A stretch of 64,000 nucleotides of DNA from NCBI GenBank assembly GCA_003640645.1, contig QGHH01000010.1:62001-126000 (forward strand), read 5' to 3'. Source of the stretch: Fredinandcohnia aciditolerans. GTDB lineage: Bacteria; Bacillota; Bacilli; Bacillales; Bacillaceae_L. Shown piece after piece: positions 55,140 to 64,000 of this stretch; position 1 is the stretch's first letter, and the number at the start of each line of letters is the position of its first letter. Position numbers and translations under genes: made by a program. The notes beneath the pieces are model-generated. The model saw nothing but the letters and a program-made list of their open reading frames with translations. It had not been told where the DNA came from and made no database searches.

Positions 55140-56515
55140 AAAAGCTCTGGGGAGGAAGATTCACCAAAAGCGCCGAAGCATGGGTAGATGAATTCGGTGC
55201 ATCGATCTCCTTTGATCAGGAACTGGTGAAGGAAGACATCGAAGGAAGTATTGCACATGTGACAATGCTGGGGAAATGCGGCATTGTTTCTATGGAAGAA
55301 GCAACTACTATTAAGTCAGGGCTACTTACCTTATTAGAAAAAGCCAAAAATGATGAATTGGAATTCTCTGTTGCAAATGAAGATATTCATTTAAATATCG
55401 AGAAGATGCTAATTGATGAAATTGGACAGGTCGGTGGAAAGCTTCATACGGGAAGAAGCAGAAATGACCAAGTTGCAACAGATATGCATTTATATTTGCG
55501 ACAACAGGTAGACGAAATTATTCATCTTGTCGAGGAGCTTCAAGACGCAATTGTGGAACAAGCGGAGCAACATGTAGAAACAATTGCTCCTGGTTATACC
55601 CATCTACAAAGAGCACAGCCTATTTCATTTGCCCATCATCTATTAGCCTATTATTGGATGCTTGAGCGCGATAAGGAACGTTTAACAGACTCGCTAAAGC
55701 GAATCAATATATCGCCATTAGGGGCAGGCGCTCTAGCGGGTACCACGTTTCCGATTGACCGATACTACAGTGCTGAGCTTTTAGGATTTGGAAAAATCTA
55801 TGAGAATAGTATTGATGCTGTAAGTGACCGTGATTTTATCGTTGAATTTTTAAGCAATAGTTCAATGGTAATGATGCATCTATCACGTTTTTGTGAAGAG
55901 TTGATTTTATGGTCCTCACAAGAGTTTAACTTTATTGAGATGGATGATACATTTGCTACTGGAAGTAGTATCATGCCACAGAAGAAGAATCCAGATATGG
56001 CTGAACTCATCCGTGGTAAAACAGGAAGAGTTTATGGAAATCTGTTTGGTTTATTAACGGTTCTTAAAGGAACACCACTTGCGTATAACAAAGATATGCA
56101 AGAGGACAAAGAGGGCATGTTTGATACTGTGAAGACGGTAAAAGGATCTTTAAAGATTTTTGCTGGAATGGTTTCAACAATGAAGGTGAAAAAAGAAGTA
56201 ATGGCAACAGCTGTTAAAAAGGACTTCTCCAATGCGACAGAACTAGCTGATTATTTAGCTTCAAAGGGACTACCATTTAGGGAAGCACATGAAGTGGTAG
56301 GAAAGCTTGTGTTAATTTGTATTAAACGTGGTGTCTTTTTAAGTGATTTACCACTTGATGTGTTGAAAGAAGCTTCTTCGCTATTTGAAGAAGATATTTA
56401 TGAAGTATTGCTGCCTGAAACAGCTGTTGCTCGCCGCAAGAGTGCAGGCGGTACTGGCTTTGAAGAAGTACGTAAAGTTTTAGAGAAAATAAAACAAAAA
56501 AAAAATCGTGATTGA
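55136..56515 (+). CDS. argH: Argininosuccinate lyase
   Basis: A 459-residue fumarase-superfamily lyase that splits argininosuccinate into arginine and fumarate. Motifs include LWGGRFTKS at the start, [26 protein letters not shown] and the superfamily signature [15 protein letters not shown] at 55136 overlaps the argG stop. The C-terminal lysine-rich end merges with the terminator hairpin. Confidence 0.98.
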   Translation: MKKLWGGRFTKSAEAWVDEFGASISFDQELVKEDIEGSIAHVTMLGKCGIVSMEEATTIKSGLLTLLEKAKNDELEFSVANEDIHLNIEKMLIDEIGQVGGKLHTGRSRNDQVATDMHLYLRQQVDEIIHLVEELQDAIVEQAEQHVETIAPGYTHLQRAQPISFAHHLLAYYWMLERDKERLTDSLKRINISPLGAGALAGTTFPIDRYYSAELLGFGKIYENSIDAVSDRDFIVEFLSNSSMVMMHLSRFCEELILWSSQEFNFIEMDDTFATGSSIMPQKKNPDMAELIRGKTGRVYGNLFGLLTVLKGTPLAYNKDMQEDKEGMFDTVKTVKGSLKIFAGMVSTMKVKKEVMATAVKKDFSNATELADYLASKGLPFREAHEVVGKLVLICIKRGVFLSDLPLDVLKEASSLFEEDIYEVLLPETAVARRKSAGGTGFEEVRKVLEKIKQKKNRD

Positions 56516-56532
56516 TTCACGATTTTTTTTTG
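56499..56532 (+). terminator. Terminator after argGH
   Basis: AAAAATCGTGA pairs with TCACGATTTTT; the argH stop lies in the stem region. Confidence 0.9.
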
Positions 56533-56540
56533 TTTGTATA

Positions 56541-56990
56541 TTAAAGGTCTTTCTCTGTTCGTACAACCATAACATCACATTTTGCATATCGTGTAATATT
56601 TTCAGATACACTGCCTAATAGGAAACGCTCGACAGCATTTAAACCAGTTGCACCACATATGATTAAATCTATATCATGTTTTGGTGCAATTTCTTTAGCG
56701 ATTTTTATTTTAGGTGAACCGAATTCTAGTATTGTTTCGATGTCATCAATACCAGCTTCACTTGCAACATCCTTATATTGATTAAGTAATTCTTTTCCAT
56801 ATTGCTCTGATTGCTCTGTTAAATTGTATTGATAAGCTCCTATCGTCGCAAACTGTTTTAAATCAATTATATGAGTAATACTAAGTGTGGCATGATACCG
56901 CTTGCAAACATCGATTGCTTTCTTAAAAGCCCATTCCGCTTCCTTTGAACCATCAACAGCTACAAGAACTTTTTTATAGGTAACTAGCAT
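56541..56990 (-). CDS. Universal stress protein (UspA family)
   Basis: A 149-residue UspA-fold protein. The ATP-binding pattern G-2x-G-9x-G-S is complete in GATGLNAVERFLLGS near the C terminus, so this is an ATP-binding type member. The N terminus YKKVLVAVDGSKEAEWAF carries the conserved Asp. Such proteins aid survival under stress, by unclear means. It is convergent with argH and divergent from ald. ATG at 56990 is preceded by a GGGGGC site. Confidence 0.9.
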   Translation of the reverse strand: MLVTYKKVLVAVDGSKEAEWAFKKAIDVCKRYHATLSITHIIDLKQFATIGAYQYNLTEQSEQYGKELLNQYKDVASEAGIDDIETILEFGSPKIKIAKEIAPKHDIDLIICGATGLNAVERFLLGSVSENITRYAKCDVMVVRTEKDL

Positions 56991-57119
56991 TTTTTAGCCC
57001 CCTAAAATATAAAATTATCTTTCTACTTTTATTATAGTACTGGCAAGAACATTGAATATCATACATAATTGTATAAAATTTGAACTTTTCCTTGATTATT
57101 AGGAAGAAAAATACTATTA

Positions 57120-57146
57120 TGTAAGTGTTTTCATTATTGTTATAAT
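57120..57146 (+). promoter_or_regulatory. Promoter of ald with cre-like element
   Basis: TGTTATAAT at 57138-57146 is an extended -10. TGTAAGTGTTTTCA at 57120-57133 resembles cre but lacks the central C of the CG pair, so CcpA binding is doubtful. Confidence 0.5.
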
Positions 57147-57201
57147 CGTATTTTTAGTTCAAGTAATTAATCTATTGAAAATGAGATGAGGAGTGTTTTT
57201 C

Positions 57202-58323
57202 ATGCGAATTGGTGTACCTCGGGAGATAAAAAATAACGAAAACCGTGTTGCAATGACTCCAGCAGGTGTTGTGAATCTTGTAGGCTTCGGTCATGAAGTA
57301 TATATTGAGACAAATGCGGGGCTTGGATCTGGTTTTACGGATGAACAATATGTTAATGCAGGAGCTACCATTGTTAGTACTGCAAGTGAGGCATGGCAAG
57401 TGGACATGGTTATGAAGGTAAAAGAGCCACTTCCAGAGGAATATCAACATTTCCGTGAAGGCTTACTCTTATTTACATATTTACATTTAGCTGCAGAGCC
57501 TGAATTAACGAAAGCTCTTGTCGAGAAAAAAGTAATTGGGATCGCATATGAAACAGTGCAGCTCCAAAACCGTTCACTTCCATTACTAACCCCAATGAGT
57601 GAAGTTGCAGGAAGAATGGCAACTCAGATAGGCGCGCAATTTTTAGAAAAGCCACATGGCGGAAAAGGGATTTTACTTGCTGGTGTGCCAGGTGTTCATC
57701 GTGGTAAAGTAACAGTGATTGGTGGAGGAGTTGCAGGTACGAATGCAGCTAAAATGGCAATTGGTTTAGGTGCCCAAGTGACAATTATTGATTTAAATCC
57801 AGAGCGACTTCGCCAGCTTGATGATATTTTCGGTGCGGATGTAACTACACTAATGTCAAACCCACTTAACATAGCGGAAGCGGTTGAGGAATCAGATCTT
57901 GTAATCGGTGCAGTCCTCATTCCTGGGGCAAAGGCGCCAAAACTTGTAACGGAAGAAATGATTAGAACAATGGCACCCGGTTCTGTGGTTGTAGATATCG
58001 CGATTGACCAAGGCGGAATTTTTGAAACGACAGATCGAATTACAACCCATGATAATCCAACATATGTCAAACATGACGTGGTTCACTATGCAGTTGCGAA
58101 CATGCCTGGAGCTGTACCGCGTACATCAACGTTTGCACTGACAAATGTAACCGTTCCTTATGCATTGTCAATTGCTAATAAAGGATTTAAACAAGCTTGT
58201 TTAGAAAATGATGCGTTGTTTAAAGGGATTAATACATTAGATGGATATGTTACCTACAAGGCAGTTGCAGAAGCACACGGAACTTCTTATTCAGATGCAA
58301 AAACACTCTTAGAAAACAGATAA
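57202..58323 (+). CDS. ald: Alanine dehydrogenase
   Basis: A 373-residue NAD-dependent enzyme interconverting alanine and pyruvate plus ammonia; in bacilli it supports growth on alanine and sporulation. [17 protein letters not shown] starts the protein, catalytic Lys74 (MKVKEP) and His95 ([10 protein letters not shown]) are in place, and the Rossmann motif [12 protein letters not shown] is near 172. ATG at 57202 follows GAGGAG; the upstream in-frame TTG/TTT codons are not needed. A terminator follows. Confidence 0.97.
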   Translation: MRIGVPREIKNNENRVAMTPAGVVNLVGFGHEVYIETNAGLGSGFTDEQYVNAGATIVSTASEAWQVDMVMKVKEPLPEEYQHFREGLLLFTYLHLAAEPELTKALVEKKVIGIAYETVQLQNRSLPLLTPMSEVAGRMATQIGAQFLEKPHGGKGILLAGVPGVHRGKVTVIGGGVAGTNAAKMAIGLGAQVTIIDLNPERLRQLDDIFGADVTTLMSNPLNIAEAVEESDLVIGAVLIPGAKAPKLVTEEMIRTMAPGSVVVDIAIDQGGIFETTDRITTHDNPTYVKHDVVHYAVANMPGAVPRTSTFALTNVTVPYALSIANKGFKQACLENDALFKGINTLDGYVTYKAVAEAHGTSYSDAKTLLENR

Positions 58324-58324
58324 T

Positions 58325-58362
58325 TTTTTGGGGATACCTTTCCTTGGGTATCCCTTTTATGT
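58325..58362 (+). terminator. Terminator after ald
   Basis: GGGGATACC pairs with GGGTATCCC around TTTCCTT, followed by TTTTATG. Confidence 0.85.
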
Positions 58363-58459
58363 TCTTAATCATTGTCACCATTTTTTATGCATAAAAATAA
58401 GATAAAGAAAGTCTGAATGAAGACAAACGTCTAACTAACTAGTAAGGGAGTGCTGAAAA

Positions 58460-59197
58460 ATGGGTTCATCTGTTTATTATAATGAATCGTTAGCCCGATT
58501 TGTTCATCGACCAGCTAGTTCTTCACTAGATAATCCAAATCAACAAACTTATTATTCTAATTTTGTATCTGAACATATTAAACAGCAGGAAAAATATAAT
58601 GAACTCGTTAAAGAGTACATTAGAAGTAATGAAGGGCTAATCAAGCAATTAGCAGAAGAACAAAAAGGATTGCAACGCCAGTTTTTTAAATCTGAACAAA
58701 ATCAAATGGAGAAGGATGAAAAGTTCTCTAAAAAAATAACGGAACAGAAAAACTTATTGGAGGTATTTATTGGCTTTATGAAGAAACAAGAAAAATATAA
58801 TGAGACAGCTACGAAGCAACAAGTGGATCATAAAGAACAGCTTGAAATTCTCCAAAAAATTGTACAAAATCAAGAACTATTTAACAATAAAGTCTCTGAA
58901 AATATTAACCTAGTGAAAAAGCAATTTGACCAAATTATTGATTCTCTAAAAAATCATGAATTAATAAATGAAACCATTGCTAATTACTTTGAGAAAAATG
59001 ACGAAAAAGACCAAGAAATTGCATCAACCATGCTAGAGCAAAAGGAACTATTTTTCAAGGTACTAAATGGTTTACAGGATAATAAAGAGCAATACGATAT
59101 TTTATTTGATTATTTACGTAATCAAGATAATTTTAACCATAAACTGTTTGAATACCTCTGCTCACAATTTGAGGAGGAAAAAAATGCAGTGAATTAG
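58460..59197 (+). CDS. Coiled-coil repeat protein of unknown function
   Basis: A 245-residue soluble, highly charged protein. After a tyrosine-rich N terminus (residues 1-38), a pattern with Q/N, then an aromatic or hydrophobic residue, then N recurs: QQEKYNELV (42-50), KKQEKYNET (108-116), QNQELFNNK (136-144), KNHELINET (164-172), EQKELFFKV (193-201), DNKEQYDIL (207-215), RNQDNFNHK (220-228). Spacing is about 14 or 28 residues, with heptad-like hydrophobics between. There is no signal peptide or membrane helix. AAGGGAG precedes the ATG. I recognise no family. It is monocistronic. Confidence 0.8.
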   Translation: MGSSVYYNESLARFVHRPASSSLDNPNQQTYYSNFVSEHIKQQEKYNELVKEYIRSNEGLIKQLAEEQKGLQRQFFKSEQNQMEKDEKFSKKITEQKNLLEVFIGFMKKQEKYNETATKQQVDHKEQLEILQKIVQNQELFNNKVSENINLVKKQFDQIIDSLKNHELINETIANYFEKNDEKDQEIASTMLEQKELFFKVLNGLQDNKEQYDILFDYLRNQDNFNHKLFEYLCSQFEEEKNAVN

Positions 59198-59218
59198 GAA
59201 GTCTCACGACTAAGAAAG

Positions 59219-59250
59219 TACAGAAAGGACCGCTCAGGGTCCTTTTCATT
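59219..59250. terminator. Terminator between the coiled-coil gene and the M24 peptidase gene
   Basis: AAAGGACC pairs with GGGTCCTTT around GCTCA, between convergent genes. Confidence 0.85.
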
Positions 59251-60344
59251 TATTTTATGAGTAGTTCCTTAGGGAATTTTGTAAGTGTTTGGGCTCCATC
59301 AGCGGTGATAATCATATCATCTTCAATTCGAACTCCGCCAATTTCTGGAGCATAGATTCCTGGTTCAATTGTAAATACCATACCCTTTTGTAAGAGCATA
59401 TCATTTGTTTCATTCATAGAAGGAAATTCATGAACATCAATTCCAAGTCCGTGTCCAATTCGGTGGGTAAAATATTCACCAAAGCCAGCATTGGATATAA
59501 TGGTACGAGCTGCACGATCGATATCGCCAATTCTGGTTCCTGGCTTACAAATATCCACCGCTGCTAATTGAGCTTTTAACACAGTGTCATAAACCTCACG
59601 TTGTTGGTCAGAGACCTCTCCAAATGCAACTGTTCTAGTTATATCAGAGCAATAACCATCGAGAACAACACCTAAATCGAAAAGAACAAAATCTCCTTTT
59701 TGAATGGTTTCAAGTCCTGGTTTTCCATGTGGAGCAGCGGTTTTTAAACCTGTTAATACCATTGTATCAAAGGACATTTGACGGATTCCTTTTTTCTTCA
59801 ATTCAAACTCAATTGTGGCAAGAACATCTAATTCTGATTTACCTTGGGCAATTGCCTGTACACCCACCTCTACTCCATAATCGGCAAGCTTTGCTGCATC
59901 TTCTAGAATAGAAATCTCTTTCTCTTCTTTAATCATCCGTAAAGTATGTAATTTTTCCTCAGCAGAAACGAAAGATGTGGATGGGAATAATTTTTGAATT
60001 TGTTCAAAACGATCAACGGTTAAATGTTCTTTTTCAAGAGCTAATGTTGAGACAGTAATGTTTCGTTTTGATAGTGTATTTTGGATGAGTTCCCATGGAT
60101 TATCTGTATCACTATATCCAATGATTTCATATTCCCAGCCAGCATTACGTGCCTGGGCAAATTCCATATTTGGACAAATTAAAATGGGCTCTTCCTGTTG
60201 AAAAACGAATAAACCAAGGAGTCTTTCGTGTGGTTCGGTATAAAAGTTTGTTAAATAAAATACGTTTGGAGTAGACGTAATAAAACTACATGTAATGTCC
60301 TTTTCTGTTAACCAACTAGAAAGTTGTTGTAATCGTTGATTCAT
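59250..60344 (-). CDS. M24-family Xaa-Pro peptidase (PapB/YkvY-like)
   Basis: A 364-residue pita-bread-fold metallopeptidase that removes an N-terminal residue preceding proline. The creatinase-like N-terminal domain covers about 1-130. Metal ligands are two Asp in DLGVVLDGYCSDITRTV, the His of HRIGHGLGIDVHE, and Glu in TIEPGIY and VRIEDD. Its length of about 360 favours the short bacillary Xaa-Pro dipeptidase group. ATG at 60344 is used because an overlapping ATG is out of frame. Peptide preference is uncertain. Confidence 0.9.
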   Translation of the reverse strand: MNQRLQQLSSWLTEKDITCSFITSTPNVFYLTNFYTEPHERLLGLFVFQQEEPILICPNMEFAQARNAGWEYEIIGYSDTDNPWELIQNTLSKRNITVSTLALEKEHLTVDRFEQIQKLFPSTSFVSAEEKLHTLRMIKEEKEISILEDAAKLADYGVEVGVQAIAQGKSELDVLATIEFELKKKGIRQMSFDTMVLTGLKTAAPHGKPGLETIQKGDFVLFDLGVVLDGYCSDITRTVAFGEVSDQQREVYDTVLKAQLAAVDICKPGTRIGDIDRAARTIISNAGFGEYFTHRIGHGLGIDVHEFPSMNETNDMLLQKGMVFTIEPGIYAPEIGGVRIEDDMIITADGAQTLTKFPKELLIK

Positions 60345-60560
60345 TCATAACACTTCCTTTTAAATAATAAGGGACATTTTTTATTTTAGCACTTTGTGGA
60401 ATGAAGCGGAAGGTGTGATCCTTTTCCTATTATCATATTCATTTTTGGAGCAGGGTTTGTTTTACGAAGGAAAAGGGTATAAAAAAGAAGGAAAGTAAGC
60501 TATTAAAAAGAAGTACTAATAGTAAGGTTCCTATATAGAATTATGGAAGGGGAGATACAT

Positions 60561-61244
60561 ATGAAAGTATCCTATCATGGTCATTCTGTTGTAAAAATTG
60601 AAACAGGTGGAAAAACGATCATCATTGACCCATTTATCACAGGAAATCCTAATACAGATTTAAAAGCATCTGAGGAAAAGGTGGATGTCATTTTACTTAC
60701 ACATGGTCATGGAGATCATGTCGGAGACACTGTAGACCTAGCTAAACGCAACTCGAGTCTTGTGGTAGCGCCAAATGAACTTGCAGTCTATTTAGGCTGG
60801 CAAGGCTTGAATGTACATCCAATGCATATTGGTGGTGCCCATCAGTTTGATTTTGGGAAGGTAAAGTTTACTCTAGCCTTTCATGGTTCAAGCGTCGAAA
60901 TTCCTGAAAAACAGGAATTTGTATACACAGGAATGCCAGGTGGCATCTTGTTTAGTGCTGAAGGAAAAACAATCTACCATGCAGGAGATACCGCACTATT
61001 CTATGATATGAAATTGATTGGTGAGCTTAATGAGGTCGACGTTGCCTTTCTACCAATTGGAGATAATTTCACGATGGGACCAGACGATGCACTAATTGCA
61101 GCTGAGTGGTTAAAAGCAAAAACTGTCGTGCCAATTCACTATAATACTTTCCCTGTTATTAAGCAGGATGCGGACGATTTTGTCTCAAGACTTACATCTG
61201 CTGATGGCAAAGTTTTAACAGCAGGTGACACAATTGAATTGTAA
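60561..61244 (+). CDS. ytkL: UPF0173 metal-dependent hydrolase YtkL
   Basis: A 227-residue metallo-beta-lactamase-fold hydrolase of the UPF0173 family. The zinc motif [10 protein letters not shown] begins with H48, and H50, D52 and H53 follow; [11 protein letters not shown] and PIHYNTFP give later ligands. The substrate is unknown. ATG at 60561 follows GGGGAG with a 6-nt gap. Length equals B. subtilis YtkL. A terminator follows. Confidence 0.95.
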   Translation: MKVSYHGHSVVKIETGGKTIIIDPFITGNPNTDLKASEEKVDVILLTHGHGDHVGDTVDLAKRNSSLVVAPNELAVYLGWQGLNVHPMHIGGAHQFDFGKVKFTLAFHGSSVEIPEKQEFVYTGMPGGILFSAEGKTIYHAGDTALFYDMKLIGELNEVDVAFLPIGDNFTMGPDDALIAAEWLKAKTVVPIHYNTFPVIKQDADDFVSRLTSADGKVLTAGDTIEL

Positions 61245-61246
61245 AA

Positions 61247-61282
61247 CGAACAAAGGCGTGAGGAATCACGTCTTTTTTTTAT
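61247..61282 (+). terminator. Terminator after ytkL
   Basis: AGGCGTGA pairs with TCACGTCTT around GGAA (one G-T pair), followed by TTTTTTT. Confidence 0.85.
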
Positions 61283-61329
61283 GCATGCTTCATAGAATGA
61301 TACAAGCATAGGTTAGAGGAGGTAAAAGG

Positions 61330-61572
61330 ATGCATAATAGATTGTTACTATGTTTATTGCTTTGTGGTGTCTTACTTTACTACGGGGTTCCAAGACTATC
61401 AATCGGAGCGGAAGGATTAGAAGGAGTATTCGCTCTTTCATGGTTAGTTTTTGCCTTGATTGTAGTTAGTGGAAATTTAATTGGGTTATTATATAACCCG
61501 AAGTCTGCTCAGAAAACGACAAGTCCACAAGCTGTCACTGCAAAACGTCGACAAAGAATGCGGAATTACTAA
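61330..61572 (+). CDS. Small two-helix membrane protein
   Basis: An 80-residue protein with two membrane helices (about 3-20 and 35-56) and a basic C-terminal tail ending AKRRQRMRNY that should stay in the cytoplasm. A strong AGAGGAGG site precedes the ATG. No family is recognised. It is placed between ytkL and ytoI, where other bacilli also carry small membrane proteins; partnership with either neighbour is not supported by direct evidence. Confidence 0.75.
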   Translation: MHNRLLLCLLLCGVLLYYGVPRLSIGAEGLEGVFALSWLVFALIVVSGNLIGLLYNPKSAQKTTSPQAVTAKRRQRMRNY

Positions 61573-61676
61573 TATCGCCATAACTATTAAAATTGAATAA
61601 ACCTTGCTTCACCCGTATAATAAGAGATAAGAATTAACGGAACTAGACAAAGAATGATTATTAGAGGGTGAAGAGC

Positions 61677-62987
61677 TTGGCGACAAAGCATGAGCAAATT
61701 TTACAGTATATTGACACACTTCCGATTGGTGAGAAAATTTCAGTTCGACAAATTGCAAAGGATATGAAAGTGAGCGAAGGAACGGCTTATCGTGCTATTA
61801 AAGATGCGGAAAATAAGGGATACGTAAGTACTATTGAACGTGTAGGAACCATTCGTATTGAACGAAAAAAGAAAGAAAACTTCGAAAAGCTAACTTTTGC
61901 TGAGGTTGTCAATATTGTTGATGGACAAGTGCTTGGGGGAAAAGCAGGGCTGCATAAAACACTCAATAAATTTGTTATCGGTGCTATGAAGCTAGAAGCA
62001 ATGATGCGTTATACAGGTGCAGGAAACCTTTTAATTGTTGGTAACCGAACAAAGGCACATGAGTATGCTTTAAATGCAGGAGCTGCTGTTTTAATAACAG
62101 GTGGTTTTGACACAGAAGATGAAGTGAAAAAACTTGCAGATGAGTTGCAACTGCCAATCATATCGAGTAGTTATGATACGTTTACGGTTGCAACTATGAT
62201 CAACCGTGCTATCTATGACCAACTTATAAAAAAAGAAATTGTCTTAGTTGAGGATATCTTAACGCCAAAAACTGAGACGGTAAGCCTCCATACCTCGGAT
62301 AAGGTAGAGAAATGGTATGAACATAATATCGAAACAGGTCATGGTCGTTATCCTGTCGTAGATAATCAATCAAAGGTTGTTGGAATGGTAACAGCAAAGG
62401 ATATTATGGGACAGGATCTGAATACGCTCATTGAAAAGGTGATGACCAAACAACCAATGACCGTTAATGGAAAAACATCGGTTGCATCTGTATCACATAT
62501 GATGGTGTGGGAAGGTATTGAAATGCTGCCAGTCGTGGACCAATCGAATCGTTTGCAAGGGATTATTAGTCGTCAGGACGTACTAAAGGCTATGCAAATG
62601 ATTGGTCGCCAACCTCAAGTAGGAGAAACGATTGATGATATCGTGACAAATCAATTCGTGGATATTTCTGCTGATGGTGAAGCCATTTACCAATGTGAAG
62701 TAACTCCACAAATGACAAACCACTTGGGCACTATTTCCTACGGGGTATTTACCACGATTGTCACTGAGGCAGCAAGTAGGGTATTAAAATCCTTTAAAAA
62801 GGGAGATTTGGTTATCGAGAATATGACGGTTTATTTTATGAGACCCGTTCAAATTGATAGTCTAATGGAAATTCATCCAAGAGTTCTAGAGGTTGGAAGA
62901 AGATTTGGTAAGGTCGATGTTGAAGTTTTCCATGGCGGAGTCGTTGTAGGAAAAGCTATGATGATGGCACAGCTAATTGAACGATAA
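61677..62987 (+). CDS. ytoI: YtoI, CBS/HotDog regulatory protein
   Basis: A 436-residue modular protein: an N-terminal winged-helix (about 1-60, SVRQIAKDMKVSEGTAYRAI), a DRTGG-type domain (about 70-190), two CBS motifs (about 195-305) and a C-terminal HotDog thioesterase-like domain (about 320-435). This set suggests a transcription factor sensing an adenylate and an acyl-CoA-like ligand. TTG at 61677 is 6 nt after GAGGGTG and yields MATKHEQIL, as in B. subtilis YtoI; GTG at 61668 is too close. Targets are unknown. Confidence 0.9.
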   Translation: MATKHEQILQYIDTLPIGEKISVRQIAKDMKVSEGTAYRAIKDAENKGYVSTIERVGTIRIERKKKENFEKLTFAEVVNIVDGQVLGGKAGLHKTLNKFVIGAMKLEAMMRYTGAGNLLIVGNRTKAHEYALNAGAAVLITGGFDTEDEVKKLADELQLPIISSSYDTFTVATMINRAIYDQLIKKEIVLVEDILTPKTETVSLHTSDKVEKWYEHNIETGHGRYPVVDNQSKVVGMVTAKDIMGQDLNTLIEKVMTKQPMTVNGKTSVASVSHMMVWEGIEMLPVVDQSNRLQGIISRQDVLKAMQMIGRQPQVGETIDDIVTNQFVDISADGEAIYQCEVTPQMTNHLGTISYGVFTTIVTEAASRVLKSFKKGDLVIENMTVYFMRPVQIDSLMEIHPRVLEVGRRFGKVDVEVFHGGVVVGKAMMMAQLIER

Positions 62988-63000
62988 GGATAAGCACGAA

Positions 63001-63032
63001 CAAAAAAAGACGCTGTTACGCGTCTTTTTCTC
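63001..63032. terminator. Bidirectional terminator ytoI/ytpI
   Basis: AAAAGACGC pairs with GCGTCTTTT around TGTTAC, with T runs on both sides. Confidence 0.9.
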
Positions 63033-63039
63033 GGTCTAA

Positions 63040-63339
63040 TTAACTTTGTTGTTCAGCTTCTTTAAGTACATATGGAAGATAATGCTTATAAGCACGAATG
63101 CCTGCCCAAATGCTTCCACCACCAACTAATAGTAGGACTGTCCCAATTATATATGAGATTGTAGATGGATGAACGAAATACGTATTTAAACCAAATAGCG
63201 CAACAAAAAGTCCTAAGGCAATACTAGATTTCGCTGAGAGCCATTGTTTTTCAATTGGACGTCTTGTGCGGAAGTATTTTGTTTTATAATAAAAATAAAA
63301 TACAAGTGCAAATATGATTAGAAAAACGAGAATTTGCAT
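63040..63339 (-). CDS. ytpI: YtpI-like membrane protein
   Basis: A 99-residue membrane protein with three helices (about 2-17, 35-52, 60-80). KTKYFRTRRPIEKQW between helices 1 and 2 and the WAGIRAYKHYLPYVLKEA end match the YtpI family. The function is unknown. GGAGG precedes the ATG at good spacing. It is divergent from nrnA, as in B. subtilis. Confidence 0.85.
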   Translation of the reverse strand: MQILVFLIIFALVFYFYYKTKYFRTRRPIEKQWLSAKSSIALGLFVALFGLNTYFVHPSTISYIIGTVLLLVGGGSIWAGIRAYKHYLPYVLKEAEQQS

Positions 63340-63456
63340 GAGAAGTTTCCTCCAATTCTAGATTACTATACCTATTGTAACCAGAACCAATTCAAATTGC
63401 TAGTGAATAGAATGTGGAAACTTGGTGACGAAAAGAAGCGAAAAAGGAGAACTCTA

Positions 63457-64000
63457 ATGATTCAATCTATTCTTAAAACAATTCGTGATTTTGAGACGAT
63501 CATCATTCATCGCCACGTACGACCAGACCCTGATGCCTATGGCTCACAGTGTGGTCTAGCAGAAATTCTAAAAGCATCCTACCCTTCTAAAAAAGTTTTT
63601 GTTGTTGGCGAGGATGAGCCCTCTTTACTTTTCCTAAAGGAAATGGACCAAGTTTCAGATGAGATGTATAAAGGAGCATTAGTGATTGTCTGTGATACGG
63701 CTAACCAAGGCAGAATTTCAGACGAGCGGTATAATCGCGGGAAAAAATTAATTAAAATCGATCATCATCCCAATGAAGATCCATATGGAGACCTTTTATG
63801 GGTGGATACTAGTGCCAGCTCTTGCAGTGAGATGATCTATGAGTTTTACCTCCAAGGGAAGAATCACGGATTAACTCTTTCAACGGATGCCGCGAGACTT
63901 CTTTTTGCTGGAATTGTAGGAGACACAGGTAGATTCTTATTTCCTAGTACAAATCCAAAGACATTTACATACGTTGGAGAATTAATTGAATTTGGTTTTC
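63457..64000 (+). CDS. nrnA: NrnA, DHH/DHHA1 oligoribonuclease and pAp phosphatase, 3' end cut by the window
   Basis: The first 181 residues of a DHH-family phosphoesterase. Motif I is IHRHVRPDPDAYGS (about 17-30), motif II VIVCDTAN with D80, and the DHH motif IDHHPN with D102-H103-H104. NrnA degrades short RNA and converts pAp to AMP. ATG at 63457 follows AAAAAGGAG. The DHHA1 part lies beyond the window, so completeness cannot be judged. It is the ytqI position of B. subtilis. Confidence 0.94.
   Translation, partial: MIQSILKTIRDFETIIIHRHVRPDPDAYGSQCGLAEILKASYPSKKVFVVGEDEPSLLFLKEMDQVSDEMYKGALVIVCDTANQGRISDERYNRGKKLIKIDHHPNEDPYGDLLWVDTSASSCSEMIYEFYLQGKNHGLTLSTDAARLLFAGIVGDTGRFLFPSTNPKTFTYVGELIEFGF

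Overview
The window is a low-GC Firmicute chromosome segment, almost certainly from a spore-forming Bacillaceae species related to Bacillus subtilis. The evidence is an alpha/beta small acid-soluble spore protein gene with a sigma-G-like promoter, the sporulation protein YtfJ/GerW, bacilliredoxin BrxC (YtxJ), the divisome genes sftA, ezrA and refZ, and a gene order that follows the B. subtilis yt* region from ytlR to nrnA nearly gene for gene. No rRNA, tRNA, insertion sequence, prophage or CRISPR array is visible. Genes are dense, mostly on the + strand, and usually closed by strong rho-independent terminators.

Layout. 1-9.6 kb: the end of an LrgB/PftB-type gene, YtlQ-like protein, lipid kinase YtlR, YtmP, YtzH, TrmB, lactonase YtnP, YtzB, an M42 aminopeptidase, a DUF84 protein, a lipoprotein, YtpP and YtpQ. 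9.6-16.9 kb: DNA translocase SftA (carrying an internal 36-bp minisatellite), MurC, an M29 aminopeptidase and the ytxGHJ stress operon. 17-28.5 kb: a carbon-flow block of aroA (chorismate mutase plus DAHP synthase), ccpA, acuCBA, acsA, a class A penicillin-binding protein and tyrS. 28.5-41.8 kb: rpsD with its S4-type leader, dgcP, methionine gamma-lyase, free-methionine-sulfoxide reductase, refZ, hisJ, ezrA, nifZ-thiI, sspA and ytcI. 41.8-53.3 kb: ytcJ, nadK2, sppA-yteJ, ytfI-ytfJ, tpx, ytxK, ackA, an EcsC-family gene and moaB. 53.4-64 kb: a small orphan gene, argGH, a universal stress protein, ald, a coiled-coil orphan, an M24 peptidase, ytkL, a small membrane protein, ytoI, ytpI and the 5' part of nrnA.

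The genes work together in acetate and overflow metabolism (ccpA, acsA, its regulators acuABC, and ackA, with cre-like operators in several upstream regions), cell division and wall synthesis (sftA, murC, ezrA, refZ, class A PBP), sulfur and redox chemistry (nifZ, thiI, tpx, ytxJ, megL, fRMsr) and arginine synthesis (argGH behind an ARG-box-like site).

The most unusual content is not coding. Two long intergenic tandem arrays lie at about 31.08-31.64 kb (11 units) and 47.36-48.50 kb (22 units without a single length change). Their sequences are unrelated, yet both have a 52-bp period and both units are built as a hairpin of about 43-45 nt plus a 7-9 nt spacer. These arrays, the sftA minisatellite and three degenerate copies of a dispersed Bacillus-type intergenic repeat are the features most worth a second look.
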